The position numbers were made by a program, and so were the translations under genes. From positions 1-12,927 of the forward strand of contig NW_026570736.1 of the NCBI RefSeq assembly GCF_019649055.1: a DNA stretch of 12,927 bases, given 5' to 3'. Shown in pieces: positions 1 to 12,220 of this stretch (position 1 is its first letter; every line of letters begins with the position of its first letter). Source of the stretch: Paramacrobiotus metropolitanus (lineage: Eukaryota; Tardigrada; Eutardigrada; Parachela; Macrobiotidae). The notes beneath the pieces were generated by a model that ran no database searches, was not told where the DNA came from, and saw nothing but the letters and a program-made list of their open reading frames with translations.

Positions 1-850
1 CGTAGTTAGACGGCTTTAGATCAGCAAATCCAGACAGTATCTATATCGTCATATTTCAGTAATAAATTGTTGCGTTTAAACTTTAAACTTTTTGCATTGT
101 CTTTCAATATTACCTTTGCAGTATGATTTTTGGTGGTTTTTAACTTTGTGACTTATCGTAGTGTTTCGGCTTTAATCGCTTGTAGATCTTTTAACATTGC
201 ACCTTAAGTGCAGATTTACTCTTCATTTTCAGTAGCAGTATAGCAGTCGGTTTTAGTTTTTGTTAATTTTCGTAGTATTGCGTCTTTCTCTCCAAACACG
301 AACAGCATTAAATTAGCAGATAAGCTTTCGCAGTATGTCCAGTAGAATTAGTATTTTTACTAACAGTCGTAGTGTAGTGTCTCTGTTCCCATTCCAGAAT
401 AGTGCTTTGCGGTTGAGTGCTTTGTAGAATAGAATGATGCACAGATCTTACACTTTATCAGAGTCAGCAACTTTATAATTTTCAGTTTCTGTTAATTTCC
501 GTAGTATATTGTCAGTCTAAACGTTTTCCATTGCGTTTCGTCTGAGCTTAGTATTCTTTACCAGTGCTGTATGGTCTTTAACTTTTACCTTTTTAGCTAG
601 TTTTCGTAGTATAATGTCTGTTTGTTCGCTTTCTAACACGTTTCATCACTTGTACAGATATAACTTTCATTGTTGCAGTTAGTCTTTTCATCTTTTAATT
701 TTTAGCAGGTGATTCTAGTACATGGGTTTCAGTCAGTTAGCTCGCTTACACTGTTCCCTTTGGATAAATACGTTATAACACTTTCATATCAGTCTTAAAG
801 CACTTAATGCTAAAATAACATCTTTTTCAACATCTTTTTACGATAACACC
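1..850. repeat. AT-rich region with loose, diverged repeats keyed on CGTAGT
   Basis: No gene is recognisable here. The hexamer CGTAGT recurs near 1, 157, 271, 368, 499 and 607, at intervals of about 97 to 156 bases. The best matching copies share a TTAATTTTCGTAGTATTG-like core (around 263, 490 and 598), often preceded by a T-rich, AGTTTT-containing stretch. This could be an old, decayed tandem array, a degraded LTR or UTR, or a composition effect in T-rich DNA. The unit length is not constant and the intervening sequence aligns poorly, so the repeat call is tentative. Confidence 0.3.
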
Positions 851-2017
851 TTGGATCTCATGGACGTTCCTGCTCTCCGCCTTTCCACCTCCTTGGAAAA
901 TCGGATTGCCAGTTACGCTCCAGGATCCGATGACCCATAACACTCAAACTCACTAACAACTTACCGGATCAAGCGATGTTACTTACCTTTTGATGGCACC
1001 GGATAGTCGGGATGGAATTTGGCGATAGTGCTAGATGTTGCACGCACTATGCGGATGGAGCAGATGTTACCTTTTTCCTATGTCCCTGTGTTCCTTCCTC
1101 TTCGTTCCACGTCGTTTCGCGGAGCTTCACTTTTGTTCCACTACGATCCAGAGAAATCTCGTTTGCGGGGCGGTGTACTGACGTCCTTAGTACACATCGG
1201 TACTACTCTACTACTTCTACCCCTACTACTAAGGCTTAGGCTTTACTACAACTTCTACGCGAGTCATGACCCCGAGTCTACTCCGACTTCTCGAAATCCC
1301 CAGCAGAGAACTTTGACCGCGACTTGCCATTTCGACTTGACCGCGCTGGTCAACGAGCTCAACCTATTGTTCTAGTGTACTAGCTGACCTCTTGTTCTCA
1401 TTAGTCCACGTGTAAAGATGCAGCGGTGTATTGGTTAGATTCTAAATCCTATTGTTCTCAGACCCGTACCTGCGCGTACGAAGAGCCAGCACTTGCGGTG
1501 CCCAGGGCTATATAAGGCGCTCGTCGCCCATTGTAATGTCAAGAGTTATAATCCCAACAAAAGTAGAGTCTTGTTACTCGATCTGATTAACTTCAGGCTT
1601 TGCTCTGGTCTTCTCTTTCCAAGTGAGGCTGTTCAAACTGACCTCTGGGTGACCTTTCACCTATTGTCAGGGTCATTCCTCTACTTCGTCGACGTGCATT
1701 ATCATCTTCGGATAGTCTCGTGACGTAACAGGCTACCACTTGATCCCCACTTGTTTGCCGTGACCTTTCGGTCCTTCGATCTTCATGCCCTGTATGCCAG
1801 GTTGATGGATTTGTCATACTCATACGCTTCGGCTACCATCTAGCGTCGGACAGGTAACGTATAACTTCACGCATCCCTTGTGTTTCCTTTCGTGTCTTCT
1901 CTTTCAGCAGGCTTTCGAGTTCCGGATCCTCTTCTTCATCCTTGCATATCATCTCATACTTGTACATCAACATCCTTAACCTTTCGCTCCATGAATTACA
2001 TAAGAAGTTGAGATTAA
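851..2017. other. Upstream intergenic stretch with no supported gene
   Basis: Several open frames of 60 to 120 codons occur on both strands, but they overlap one another, many lack an ATG, and none shows a domain I recognise. A short ATG-initiated frame from 860 (starting MDVPALRLSTSLENRI) stops after about 26 codons. A fragment reading LPFDGTG around 980-1000 faintly resembles gag sequences. This may be a heavily decayed retroelement, but the evidence is weak. The minus-strand frame 1833-2069 is rich in Lys and Glu near its end and is unassigned. The promoter and first exon of gene A probably lie here if gene A was ever expressed. Confidence 0.35.
1508..1517 (+). promoter_or_regulatory. TATA-box-like element
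   Basis: The sequence CTATATAAGG sits in a locally GC-richer stretch and matches a strong TATA box. It lies about 500 bases upstream of the first recognisable exon of gene A on the same strand. It could be the core promoter of gene A, the promoter of a decayed LTR, or chance. No transcript evidence is available. Confidence 0.3.
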
Positions 2018-2964
2018 GAGTCGCTCTATTCCTCCGACTGGTCGTGGTCTGGGAAGTGCATATCTCCACCGCAAACCCTATATTTTTATTCTACGTATTC
2101 CGTATTGCACGACAAAGTTTTCCGCGACGATTTCAATGACTACAATCTAAATGAGGCAAAATGGCACAAAATCACAACTGATTTTGTGAGATCGCCTTTT
2201 GACGCTGATAACGTGCGCGTTAAAGGCGGTGCTCTATCACTGGGCTCGGGTAGTCGCCACAACGGCTCGTCAACGGTCCCAACGGGCGCCGCAGTCGACA
2301 TGAAGGACTATTTAAAATTTACGCACGGCGAACTTGTTATCCGGGTTAAAATACCGTTAGCCAGTAATTATGTAGCTGGTTTGGGCCTCTCGTTGAACCC
2401 GTGTCAAAGCTCTCGACTGCGCCCATGCACAGACAGCGAAAAGGTGCCTAGTGTCACATTGATCATTATGTCCAATTTTCCACACATGCTGTCTGTTTAC
2501 ACGACGTATACAAATTCCAGCGGTGTCCCCTTGAATATGGAAAACCACGTATACGTGTACGTTGGGAATACATACTGAGTTATCTGCAGATTTAACACGC
2601 TTCGGGGTTTTTGCAGTGATCAGGATCTTTCACGCGACTATCATGTCCTGAAACTGGTGTGGACGGCGGATTTTCTAGGTTGGTTTGTGGACGACCGGAT
2701 GGCCTACAATGAAACGGTGCCGGGGCTATCGACATGGCCACCAATGATTTTATCACTCAGCTGTGCAGTCCTTCCGTCGTACTACGCCCAGCCGCACTTC
2801 CCGTACAACGACACGGATGCGCCATACCAGGAAGTATTAATCGACTACGTATCTCTATGGCAGTTCCAAAATTCAACCAAAAAAGGTACAGTGAACCACA
2901 AAAAGTTGGGCAAAAAACTGGAAAAAACAATAAGACCTTGTCCGTTTTCTTGTTTTCTTTTTAG

Positions 2965-3030
2965 GTAATAACCGGCCCTCGGAAATGCATTCTCTGACCG
3001 TATTTACTTATTTTTGCGGCCATTTCTACA
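2965..3030 (+). other. Possible 66-base cassette exon inside intron 2 of gene A
   Basis: Intron 2 of gene A runs from the donor at 2886 to the acceptor at 3081 if aligned to gene B. Inside it, a strong polypyrimidine tract ends in TTTTTAG at 2964 and a good donor GTAAAT starts at 3031. They bound 66 bases, a multiple of three, open in frame and with phase 1 on both sides, so inclusion would add 22 residues just before the membrane helix. Gene B has only a 64-base intron here with no counterpart. It may equally be a cryptic pair of splice sites. Confidence 0.25.
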
Positions 3031-4173
3031 GTAAATATGTAGTTGCACGTTCATTTCATCCTGATTCAAATCGCTTTGCAGTGCATGCGTTAGAAGTAAT
3101 TTTAAGCGCCGTTATCCCCGTCACAGTTTTTGCTGCGCTGATTAGTGTTCTTTGGTTCATCGTGAAGCGACGACGGTGGAAACACGGTGATATGAGGAAA
3201 ACAAGCCTGGCGAGTGGTCTGCATTCGGTAATCGGCTGTTTGCGGAGTCCAATTTCCCTCGATGCTCATACTTTTCCACTGGAATCGGAGGCTGCGCGGC
3301 GTCTGCGGAATTTGGAAGTTCCTTTGGCCAAAGTGCAATTAAGTGAGACATAAGAGTTGTTATTAATGAAACCTTACCAAAATCAAACGTTCTGTGGTGC
3401 GGAACTCTGTTGTTGTTGCGTCATCCTAGATCGGAATGCTCATTGTGGTTTATCACGATGACAAATTAGTCATTGCCCTGGTGTCTTTATTAATTGTAAA
3501 AAGATTTTATGCTTATCGTAACTGTACGTGCTTTGAACAGTGGAGATTGTAAGCAGTAGCCCAACATGCATCGTTCGAAAGGGATTCGTTGAAGGCCTTG
3601 CCGATCGTCCAAGTGTAACCACCGTGGCCGCGAAAAAGCCAACGGCTCCCGAACACGCCGACGAGGAGATGGAAATCATGGCGGTTATTGGGCCGCATCT
3701 GAATATTGTGCGACTGCTTGGCGTCGTCCTGAAAGGTTATTCTATTTTACCTGTTTAATTAATGTGATACCCGGTTGGTACACAATATGACACGAATTCA
3801 CGAATTCGTCAAACATTAAGCGCTAAATTGCACTGAGACTGCTGTTGTTCAGGCGAATTGATGTTGTTGTACGAACACGCTGAATTTGGAACGCTGTCCA
3901 GTTACCTCAAAATGCACCGTGGTGTCTGGTTCTATAATCACGTCAGCCCGAGTGGAGAACTTTTGCCGTATAATCAGGAAATGGCGGATGAATTCCAACG
4001 TGTCGCCATTCAAAATGCCCATGAAGCTGAAAAGGAGGGATTCGATTGGCAGCTGTTGTCCACCCGTGCACTTGTACGTTTTGCCGACCATATCAGTCAG
4101 GGGGTAGAGTACCTCCATAGCCAGTCGACTATCCACCGTGATTTGTCGGCGAATAATGTGATGATCTGCGATG

Positions 4174-4178
4174 GCTAT
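4174..4178 (+). repeat. Target-site duplication, left copy (GCTAT)
   Basis: GCTAT lies immediately before the TG that opens the left LTR, and an identical GCTAT follows the right LTR at 5629-5633. A 5-base duplication is typical of LTR-retrotransposon integrases. Deleting the element and one copy joins codons for ICDGY to VAKI without a shift, which fixes both the insertion point and the original host sequence. Confidence 0.95.
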
Positions 4179-4374
4179 TGTGGTATATGTTGCGACCTTG
4201 TCGGTCGCGTGTATTCTCATAATTATAACCTTGTATGTCCTGACTTGCTTAGATACGAATATACGCTGTTGTCACGTACAACTGCATTAGCAGTTAGTAC
4301 GTTCGTGGACAAGTTACAGTAAACATCAATAAACATTAATGTAGTATTATACAGTACGTACCCAATACTTCACA
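4179..4374 (+). repeat. Left LTR (196 bases)
   Basis: Starts TGTGGTATATG and ends ACTTCACA. An AATAAA polyadenylation signal lies at 4328-4333. The host exon's reading frame continues into the LTR for 47 codons and stops at TAA 4320-4322, just before that signal. The LTR could therefore end both the reading frame and the transcript of the upstream part of gene A. Confidence 0.95.
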
Positions 4375-4392
4375 TTGGCGTGAAGCTTTTTG
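4375..4392 (+). other. Putative primer-binding site
   Basis: One base after the left LTR the sequence TGGCGTGAAGC begins. TGG complements the CCA end of a tRNA and the position is right for a reverse-transcription primer site. I could not match the remaining bases to a particular tRNA. Confidence 0.45.
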
Positions 4393-4408
4393 AGCTCATT
4401 CGGGCCGT

Positions 4409-5389
4409 ATGCCGCCCAAACCTCCTACGTCTACTAATCCAGTAAATCCTCAGTCCATTTCCGCTGCTACTACTACGACATCTACCAGCATTTCCGATCC
4501 ATCCCTTACAGCTCCGTCGGGCGGGTCCGTTCCCCCAAGTACTATTCCACCCAGTTCCACCCGTACTTCCGGATCCTTGACCAACCAGCGCGTGACATCC
4601 TCATCCAGCCCACTAATGGCCCAGCACATTCTACGGCTGGAAAAGTGGAATCCGGATGAACTCACTTGGACAGAATGGTACCAGAAGTTCGAAAACTACA
4701 TTGAGATGACCGGCGTCCCTGATGACAAGAAGGTCAACCTTCTGCTGGACTCCCTAGGTCCGAAACCATTCAAGCGCCTGGTGGCCGTATGCCTTCCGGG
4801 TAAACCTAAAGATTTCCCATTGGATCAGCTGCTCGAGAAGTTACGTATCCGTTACACTTCCTTCACCTTCCGGAAAGTTCAAATTGCAAAATTCTTCAAG
4901 GTGACCCAGACTTCCAGTGAAACCTTAGAAGACTTTTCGGAAAAGCTCCAAGACGCGACAGCCTACTGCCAGTTCCGTCCACAGTGCTGGACGATAACCT
5001 CTGCGCGGCCTTCATCAACGGTCTCCAGAACGAGAGTACCCGCTCTCACCTGATGACCCATGACCTTCAATCGTTCGAAGAAACGTTAGAACGCGCAAAG
5101 AAGTACGAAGCGGGCCGGAACGAAGCGAAGCAGTCCGGATCCCGTGGCGATGCCGACAATGATGTCCACAAGGTACAAGGCAAAGGGCGTTCCGTCGCAC
5201 CCCGAAATCCGGTTACAAATGCCGCAGTTGTGGTTCCGACAGCCACCAACGCGACGAGTGCAAATTCGAAACGCCACATGCAATCAATGTGGGCGTAAAG
5301 GTCACATTGAGAAAGCCTGTGAATCCCATGGAACGAAGTATGTCTCCGTGGAGAAGTCGAACAGTTACTATGACCTTTCTATTCTATAA
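4409..5389 (+). pseudogene. gag: Broken gag gene with two CCHC zinc knuckles
   Basis: An ATG at 4409 opens a frame with a Ser/Thr/Pro-rich leader of about 70 residues, then a capsid-like domain typical of LTR-retrotransposon Gag: a W-x-F-x-x-YI core (WYQKFENYI), a leucine-rich LLLDSLG segment, and ETLEDFSEKL. The nucleocapsid part carries two CX2CX4HX4C zinc knuckles, with cysteines from about 5220 and from 5279, expected to bind the element RNA. The reading frame steps back by one base three times: near 4975-4990 (frame 2 to 1), about 5190-5210 (1 to 3), and about 5262-5272 (3 to 2, between the knuckles). Each behaves like a one-base deletion. The last frame stops at 5387-5389. There is no protease or polymerase frame. 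No intact Gag can be made from this copy without frameshifting. Confidence 0.85.
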
Positions 5390-5420
5390 CCTTCATTCCT
5401 AGTTTTAGTTTCTTTTGAAC

Positions 5421-5432
5421 TTGGGGAGGAGT
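5421..5432 (+). other. Putative polypurine tract
   Basis: The purine run GGGGAGGAG (5423-5431) plus one T directly precedes the TG of the right LTR. This is the expected place and composition for the plus-strand primer of reverse transcription. Confidence 0.75.
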
Positions 5433-5628
5433 TGTGGTATATGTTGCGACCTTGTCGGTCGCGTGTATTCTCATAATTATAACCTTGTATGTCCTGACTT
5501 GCTTAGATACGAATATACGCTGTTGTCACGTACAACTGCATTAGCAGTTAGTACGTTCGTGGACAAGTTACAGTAAACATCAATAAACATTAATGTAGTA
5601 TTATACAGTACGTACCCAATACTTCACA
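5433..5628 (+). repeat. Right LTR (196 bases)
   Basis: Same length and, by eye, the same sequence as the left LTR at 4179-4374, with matching TG and CA ends. It is followed directly by the second GCTAT and then by the rest of the interrupted host exon from 5634. Confidence 0.95.
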
Positions 5629-5633
5629 GCTAT
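5629..5633 (+). repeat. Target-site duplication, right copy (GCTAT)
   Basis: Second copy of the 5-base host duplication; see the left copy at 4174-4178. The next base, 5634, resumes the exon of gene A in the original reading frame. Confidence 0.95.
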
Positions 5634-6720
5634 GTGGCGAAAATCGCCGGATTGGGGATGGCTAAGCAGACAGCGAATTACGTCGCCATTGATGCACAGG
5701 TAGATTAAAAAAATACTGGAAATTGCGGTTTTGGTTTTCTTTTCAACGGAACTATTCAGATACGTTATTAGTGGCCAATAAATATTACCCCATGTTCAGT
5801 TTACCAGTTAAGTTATTAGCATGTCTTTTCCGTTCAAGCATTGAAATTCTCACAGAATCGAGCCAGCCGACCCCATGAATTTACGAATAAAGAACCGAGT
5901 CCGAAAACAAACTATCAAAATCGATTAGTGGGTGGTAATCGATTTCGTCAGTTATATGAACGTCGCTAGCGCTTGCAGAAGCCGGCTAGGTTTCTCTTTT
6001 CGTACCTGTGCAAGTCTGTTCTACTTCTAACTCCAATTGCCGTGATACGAACAAACGTGATACGTGCCAATATTGTTTAAATTAGGAATCACTACGTGAC
6101 CGTTGGATGGCTCCCGAATCCATTGCGGAGAGAATGTTTTCCCCCGAATCCGATATGTGGACCTTGGGAGTGCTGATGTGGGAGTTGTTCAGTTTGGGCA
6201 GTCTGCCCTACGCCAACGAAGAGCTCGATGAAAATGCGCACCATAGTTTGGCAACACTGCTGAGAAATGGACTGCGTCTAGAGAGACCGGATGCATGCCC
6301 TAGCGCGATGTAGGTGGTACTTGCTGTGGGTAGGATTTTCTACTATCAACAGTTTTCTACAGATATGCTTTAATGCTCGAATGCTGGAAACGGATACCAC
6401 AGGAGCGGATAAATGCTGCTCAACTGGCGCAAACGTTGCGCAGTGTCAATGACAACATTGCGGAGCAAACCTACCTTCGGCTCGACTACTGGTACGCTCA
6501 GTGTATTGATGCCCGTCGTTCGCCTGTGGAAGGAGGGACAAACGACTGTAGTGATTCTCCACGGTAATTAATTTCTGCGGATATCATCGGCTCTCAGATA
6601 TTTCCCGTTTGTACATTTGATGTTCTGCGCAAATTGAACGAAGCCTAAATTAATGGAATGTCTTTTAATAAGATCGAGCAGTTGCCCGCTGTATTTGTAC
6701 CGCAAGTGAATTGCTAAATT

Positions 6721-6757
6721 AATAAGACACAGAGCATAAATAAATAAGACACAGAGC
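6721..6757 (+). repeat. Two copies of a 15-base direct repeat in the 3' region of gene A
   Basis: AATAAGACACAGAGC occurs at 6721-6735 and again at 6743-6757, a 22-base period. It lies downstream of the gene A stop codon and probably in its 3' untranslated region. No function is evident. Confidence 0.8.
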
Positions 6758-6834
6758 TGGTTCGAGGATCGTTAATTACAACCTAAAACGTGATATTTTA
6801 CGTATCTATCGTGTTCTTGGTTTATAACCTTTGC

Positions 6835-6840
6835 AATAAA
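6835..6840 (+). terminator. Polyadenylation signal candidate for gene A
   Basis: AATAAA lies about 270 bases after the TAA stop of gene A (6565-6567), on the same strand. A TAAATAAATAAG stretch near 6738 is a weaker alternative. This would be the native 3' end of gene A transcripts that read through or splice around the retrotransposon. Confidence 0.45.
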
Positions 6841-7372
6841 AGTGCCGTGTTTTGCTGTGACAGATTGTAAAGCAGAAGTTATGCTAAAGCTGCAATAAGG
6901 CCAAAGGCATGGCTGGACAATTACAACTGACAGCGCGAGGCGGTAAGGGCTGTCCATGGTCGTAAACGAGTAGGACATCGCTAGGGTGACAGCAAGCTGA
7001 TCCCGAACAGCGCAACAAGAGGGAGAAATTATTACGATGAAATCTCCACTGACATTAATACTGTCCAGTTATTAGCGTTCTAGTCAGCATTAGTATTGAC
7101 AAGTATTACTGCGACACATTGATGATGCATGGGCGATCTTTAACAAAACTCACCACTGAGAGCAATAACTACCGGAGACAACAACAACAACAACGTACAT
7201 ACAACGTAGTCAAAATAATGCTCATTCCCAGTGCCTACAGAAAGTGTTTGTTCGATTCTGCTTCTTCTGCGTTTGTGCCATCACCGACCACCGTATGCCA
7301 TGCTCCCTTCAATCCTCGAAAATAATTATGCCGATAGCCTTTTGAACTCATGCATGGTTGATTAGATGCACG
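6841..7372. other. Intergenic stretch without a recognised gene
   Basis: A plus-strand open frame of 68 codons at 7119-7325 is present, but it resembles no family I know and includes a low-complexity glutamine run from a short CAA repeat near 7178-7194. I see no splice-linked exons, RNA gene or mobile-element ends. Confidence 0.4.
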
Positions 7373-7516
7373 TCACGGCGCACGATCTGGACAAGATAAT
7401 GCAGCCAAAATAGTAGAGACACGCAGAGTATCGATTTTATTGTGCAGCTTTTGCGCCAGCTGGAGAAAATCGGAACGGTCAGCTGGTGAATATTTCCAGC
7501 ATCCGGACGTAATAGG
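7373..7516 (-). pseudogene. Relic of the last exon of a third receptor-kinase paralogue
   Basis: Read on the minus strand, this frame encodes CWKYSPADRSDFLQLAQKL followed by HNKIDTLRV. It aligns with the kinase C-lobe end of gene B (CWKLSPADRTNFGRLAKNL, then a DTLGV segment) and shares QLAQ with gene A. A TAG at 7517-7519 sits where the intron acceptor of exon 7 would be. Only 15 bases separate it from the CW codons, against 19 in genes A and B, so the join is out of phase. The frame stops at 7373-7375, shortly after the homologous part, and lacks the tail tyrosine found in A and B. No upstream exons of this copy were found in 7520-8505. It lies downstream of gene B in the same orientation, suggesting a former tandem copy. 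Confidence 0.65.
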
Positions 7517-8505
7517 CTATCGATTTTATAGTCGTAATTACCAAATTAACAAAGCTTAGCTTGCTAACAACGGTTTATCGACATATATGTTGAAGGATGT
7601 ACATGGTCGTCCCTATTAAGTTGACAATCCTGGAACCGTTAAATTCAAAACCCATCGATCATCCGCATACCATATCCATTCTTCCGTTACCGTAGTTGGA
7701 GGTTAAATTATGGCCTTCAATTCCGCAATATCTTCAAGATATCGCAGATTTAAAAACTTATCCTAAGGTAATCGTCCGAAAATCGTTATTTAACAACTTA
7801 TCTTAAGTTAATTTTTTTTTCTTATTTCCTCAAGTGTTCTATGAACTACAGAATTGGCGCCAGTCGCGTGGATGACTGATTCCCACCATTCCTAGCTTAC
7901 CTAATTCACAGCTGCTTATGCGTTGTCATGTTTACATGTTTCTGAGTGAGAACCGATGAGAACTGTTACAATGGTGCACATAAGGAATGTGGCTGCATTG
8001 TGGTGATCTGTACGAGTATGTTGGTCTGATCTGTGTCGGAAGGATACGTGATTTCTGTCGGTCATATTTAATCGCTTGTTAATGCTTTACACGATCATTA
8101 CATGACACCGAATCTGGAGTTCAGTCTGTTATCCGTGAATCATTAAAACGTTAACAACCAGTTATTGCGCAGTGTACGGTTACGAGTCTATCAGCTGCCG
8201 GCAAGATACGATTTTGTCGCGGCGGCGTTCGAAATCTACGGATCGTGGGGGGACGGCACTAAGAAACTCTTGGACTCAGGGGATGCCTAGTTTCTGCCAC
8301 CGGTCAGAAACGCGCCAAAGTGATTTTGAGTGTATCTGTTGTGGAACGATTGTTTTCTTTCACTGAGTAACCACATGGAATACAGTTTTGAACAAAAATC
8401 GTATGCGTCTTTTACGCATGAGTTTCACACATTAATTTTCAAACGACTTCTTTAGCTGTTTCTTCGTTGAGATAAGTACAGTAAATCGGATTTAGGACGT
8501 TGCGT
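7517..8505. other. Intergenic stretch between the kinase relic and gene B
   Basis: No supported gene. The plus-strand open frame of 64 codons at 8172-8366 has no recognisable motif and starts without ATG. A degenerate direct repeat is present (ACTTATCCTAAGGTAAT at 7756-7772 and ACTTATCTTAAGTTAAT at 7796-7812, 40 bases apart). The 3' untranslated region of gene B should fall in the right-hand part, but no minus-strand AATAAA is seen close to its stop codon. Confidence 0.4.
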
Positions 8506-11788
<3,283 letters not shown>

Positions 11789-12152
11789 TAAAGCGATTAC
11801 TGATACAACCTTTGCTGCTTCTTTTTCATTCCTAACCGTATGCTACGACAAGATTCTAAAGTATTAGTGTCGCAAATGCGTTATACGGATGCACTCCCTT
11901 GGCTGAATAAACAGTTTGCAACTAAGTGCGTAGAGAAGAAGCACTGTCGAAGAAACTTACTACACAATCGCCGGGAGGATTTTTCGGACGCGAGTGTGAT
12001 CGTCTGACTGCTATTGGCCAAAACCGGTTTCACTCTGCTTTGGTGCGCATGTTCTTCCCTTATCTGTATATCTCTGTTAAAATCGTATCAACAACAGAGA
12101 ATCGCATGTTGGTTTCTATTTGAATCTTTCGGGGCCTAGAAAATCAGGGCCT
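11789..12152. other. Upstream region of gene B
   Basis: This is the presumed promoter and 5' untranslated region of gene B (minus strand). I see no clear TATA box on that strand and no recognisable coding sequence. The plus-strand frame of 65 codons at 11926-12123 shows no family motif. Confidence 0.4.
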
Positions 12153-12220
12153 TGTGCTCACATAGCACAAAATGCGCTCACATGAAGGGCATGTGCTCAC
12201 CTAGACGGAAACTTGTGCTT
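12153..12220 (+). repeat. Short spaced repeats of TGTGCTCAC type
   Basis: TGTGCTCACAT at 12153-12163, TGCGCTCACAT at 12173-12183, TGTGCTCACCT at 12192-12202 and a weaker TTGTGCTT at 12213-12220 are spaced about 19-21 bases apart. The spacers between them differ, unlike a simple tandem repeat. They sit about 370-430 bases upstream of the gene B start codon. Confidence 0.6.

Larger units (their letters stand above)
4179..5628 (+). mobile_element. Gag-only LTR retrotransposon (1,450 bases) inserted in exon 5 of gene A
   Basis: The element has two 196-base LTRs that appear identical base for base, beginning TG and ending CA, flanked by a perfect 5-base target duplication. A plausible primer-binding site follows the left LTR and a purine tract precedes the right LTR. 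The only coding content is a gag-like frame with two CCHC knuckles. Protease, reverse transcriptase, RNase H and integrase are absent, so it cannot move by itself. The structure resembles the terminal-repeat gag-only (TR-GAG) elements described mainly in plants. It lies in the same orientation as gene A. Its LTRs have not visibly diverged, which implies recent insertion. Confidence 0.95.
2018..6567 (+). pseudogene. Receptor gene A: GH16-like ectodomain, TM helix, tyrosine pseudokinase; split by an LTR retrotransposon
   Basis: Seven exons are read by comparison with gene B: about 2018-2556, 2617-2885, 3082-3342, 3541-3735, 3853-4178 continuing at 5634-5699, 6086-6309 and 6363-6567. All introns are GT-AG, with phases 2,1,1,1,0,2. 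Exons 1-2 encode a GH16-type domain: a start motif FRDDF (2120-2134) with W a few residues later, DYHVLKLVW (2636-2662), and the family-typical end LIDYV (2837-2851). Several N-glycosylation sequons occur. Exon 3 gives a membrane helix followed by KRRR. The kinase keeps the beta-3 lysine (3633-3635) and HRD (from 4134), but the glycine loop has become VSSSPT (from 3549), the loop reads HRDLSANN, and DFG has become GLG (5649-5657). WMAPES starts at 6104 and the tail contains TYLRL. No ATG is visible in exon 1, whose frame opens after a stop at 2015. Apart from the missing start and the insertion, the exons are open and splice-competent, so the disruption looks recent. Alternatively, with an unseen 5' exon, it could make a truncated receptor. 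Confidence 0.85.

Noticed and set aside
1019-1375. Plus-strand open frame of 118 codons with a leucine-rich segment
   Set aside because: The leucine run comes from a CTACTA-type low-complexity stretch, a competing frame overlaps it, there is no ATG-based model with domain support, and no splice partners were evident.
1833-2069. Minus-strand open frame of 78 codons rich in Lys and Glu
   Set aside because: It starts at a non-ATG codon, matches no family I recognise, and lies in a stretch with other overlapping open frames. It could be a remnant but cannot be supported as a gene.
3849-4220. Minus-strand open frame of 123 codons opposite exon 5 of gene A
   Set aside because: It is a shadow of the kinase exon, which has clear kinase motifs on the plus strand, and it runs into the LTR.
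4960-5275. Programmed ribosomal frameshifting as an explanation for the broken gag
   Set aside because: Three backward steps would be needed, one of them between the two zinc knuckles, with no clear slippery heptamer. Retroelement frameshifts normally occur once, at the gag-pol border, and there is no pol here.
8172-8366. Plus-strand frame considered as a further kinase relic
   Set aside because: Neither strand gives kinase motifs such as DFG, WMxPES or HRD, and the frame lacks an ATG start.
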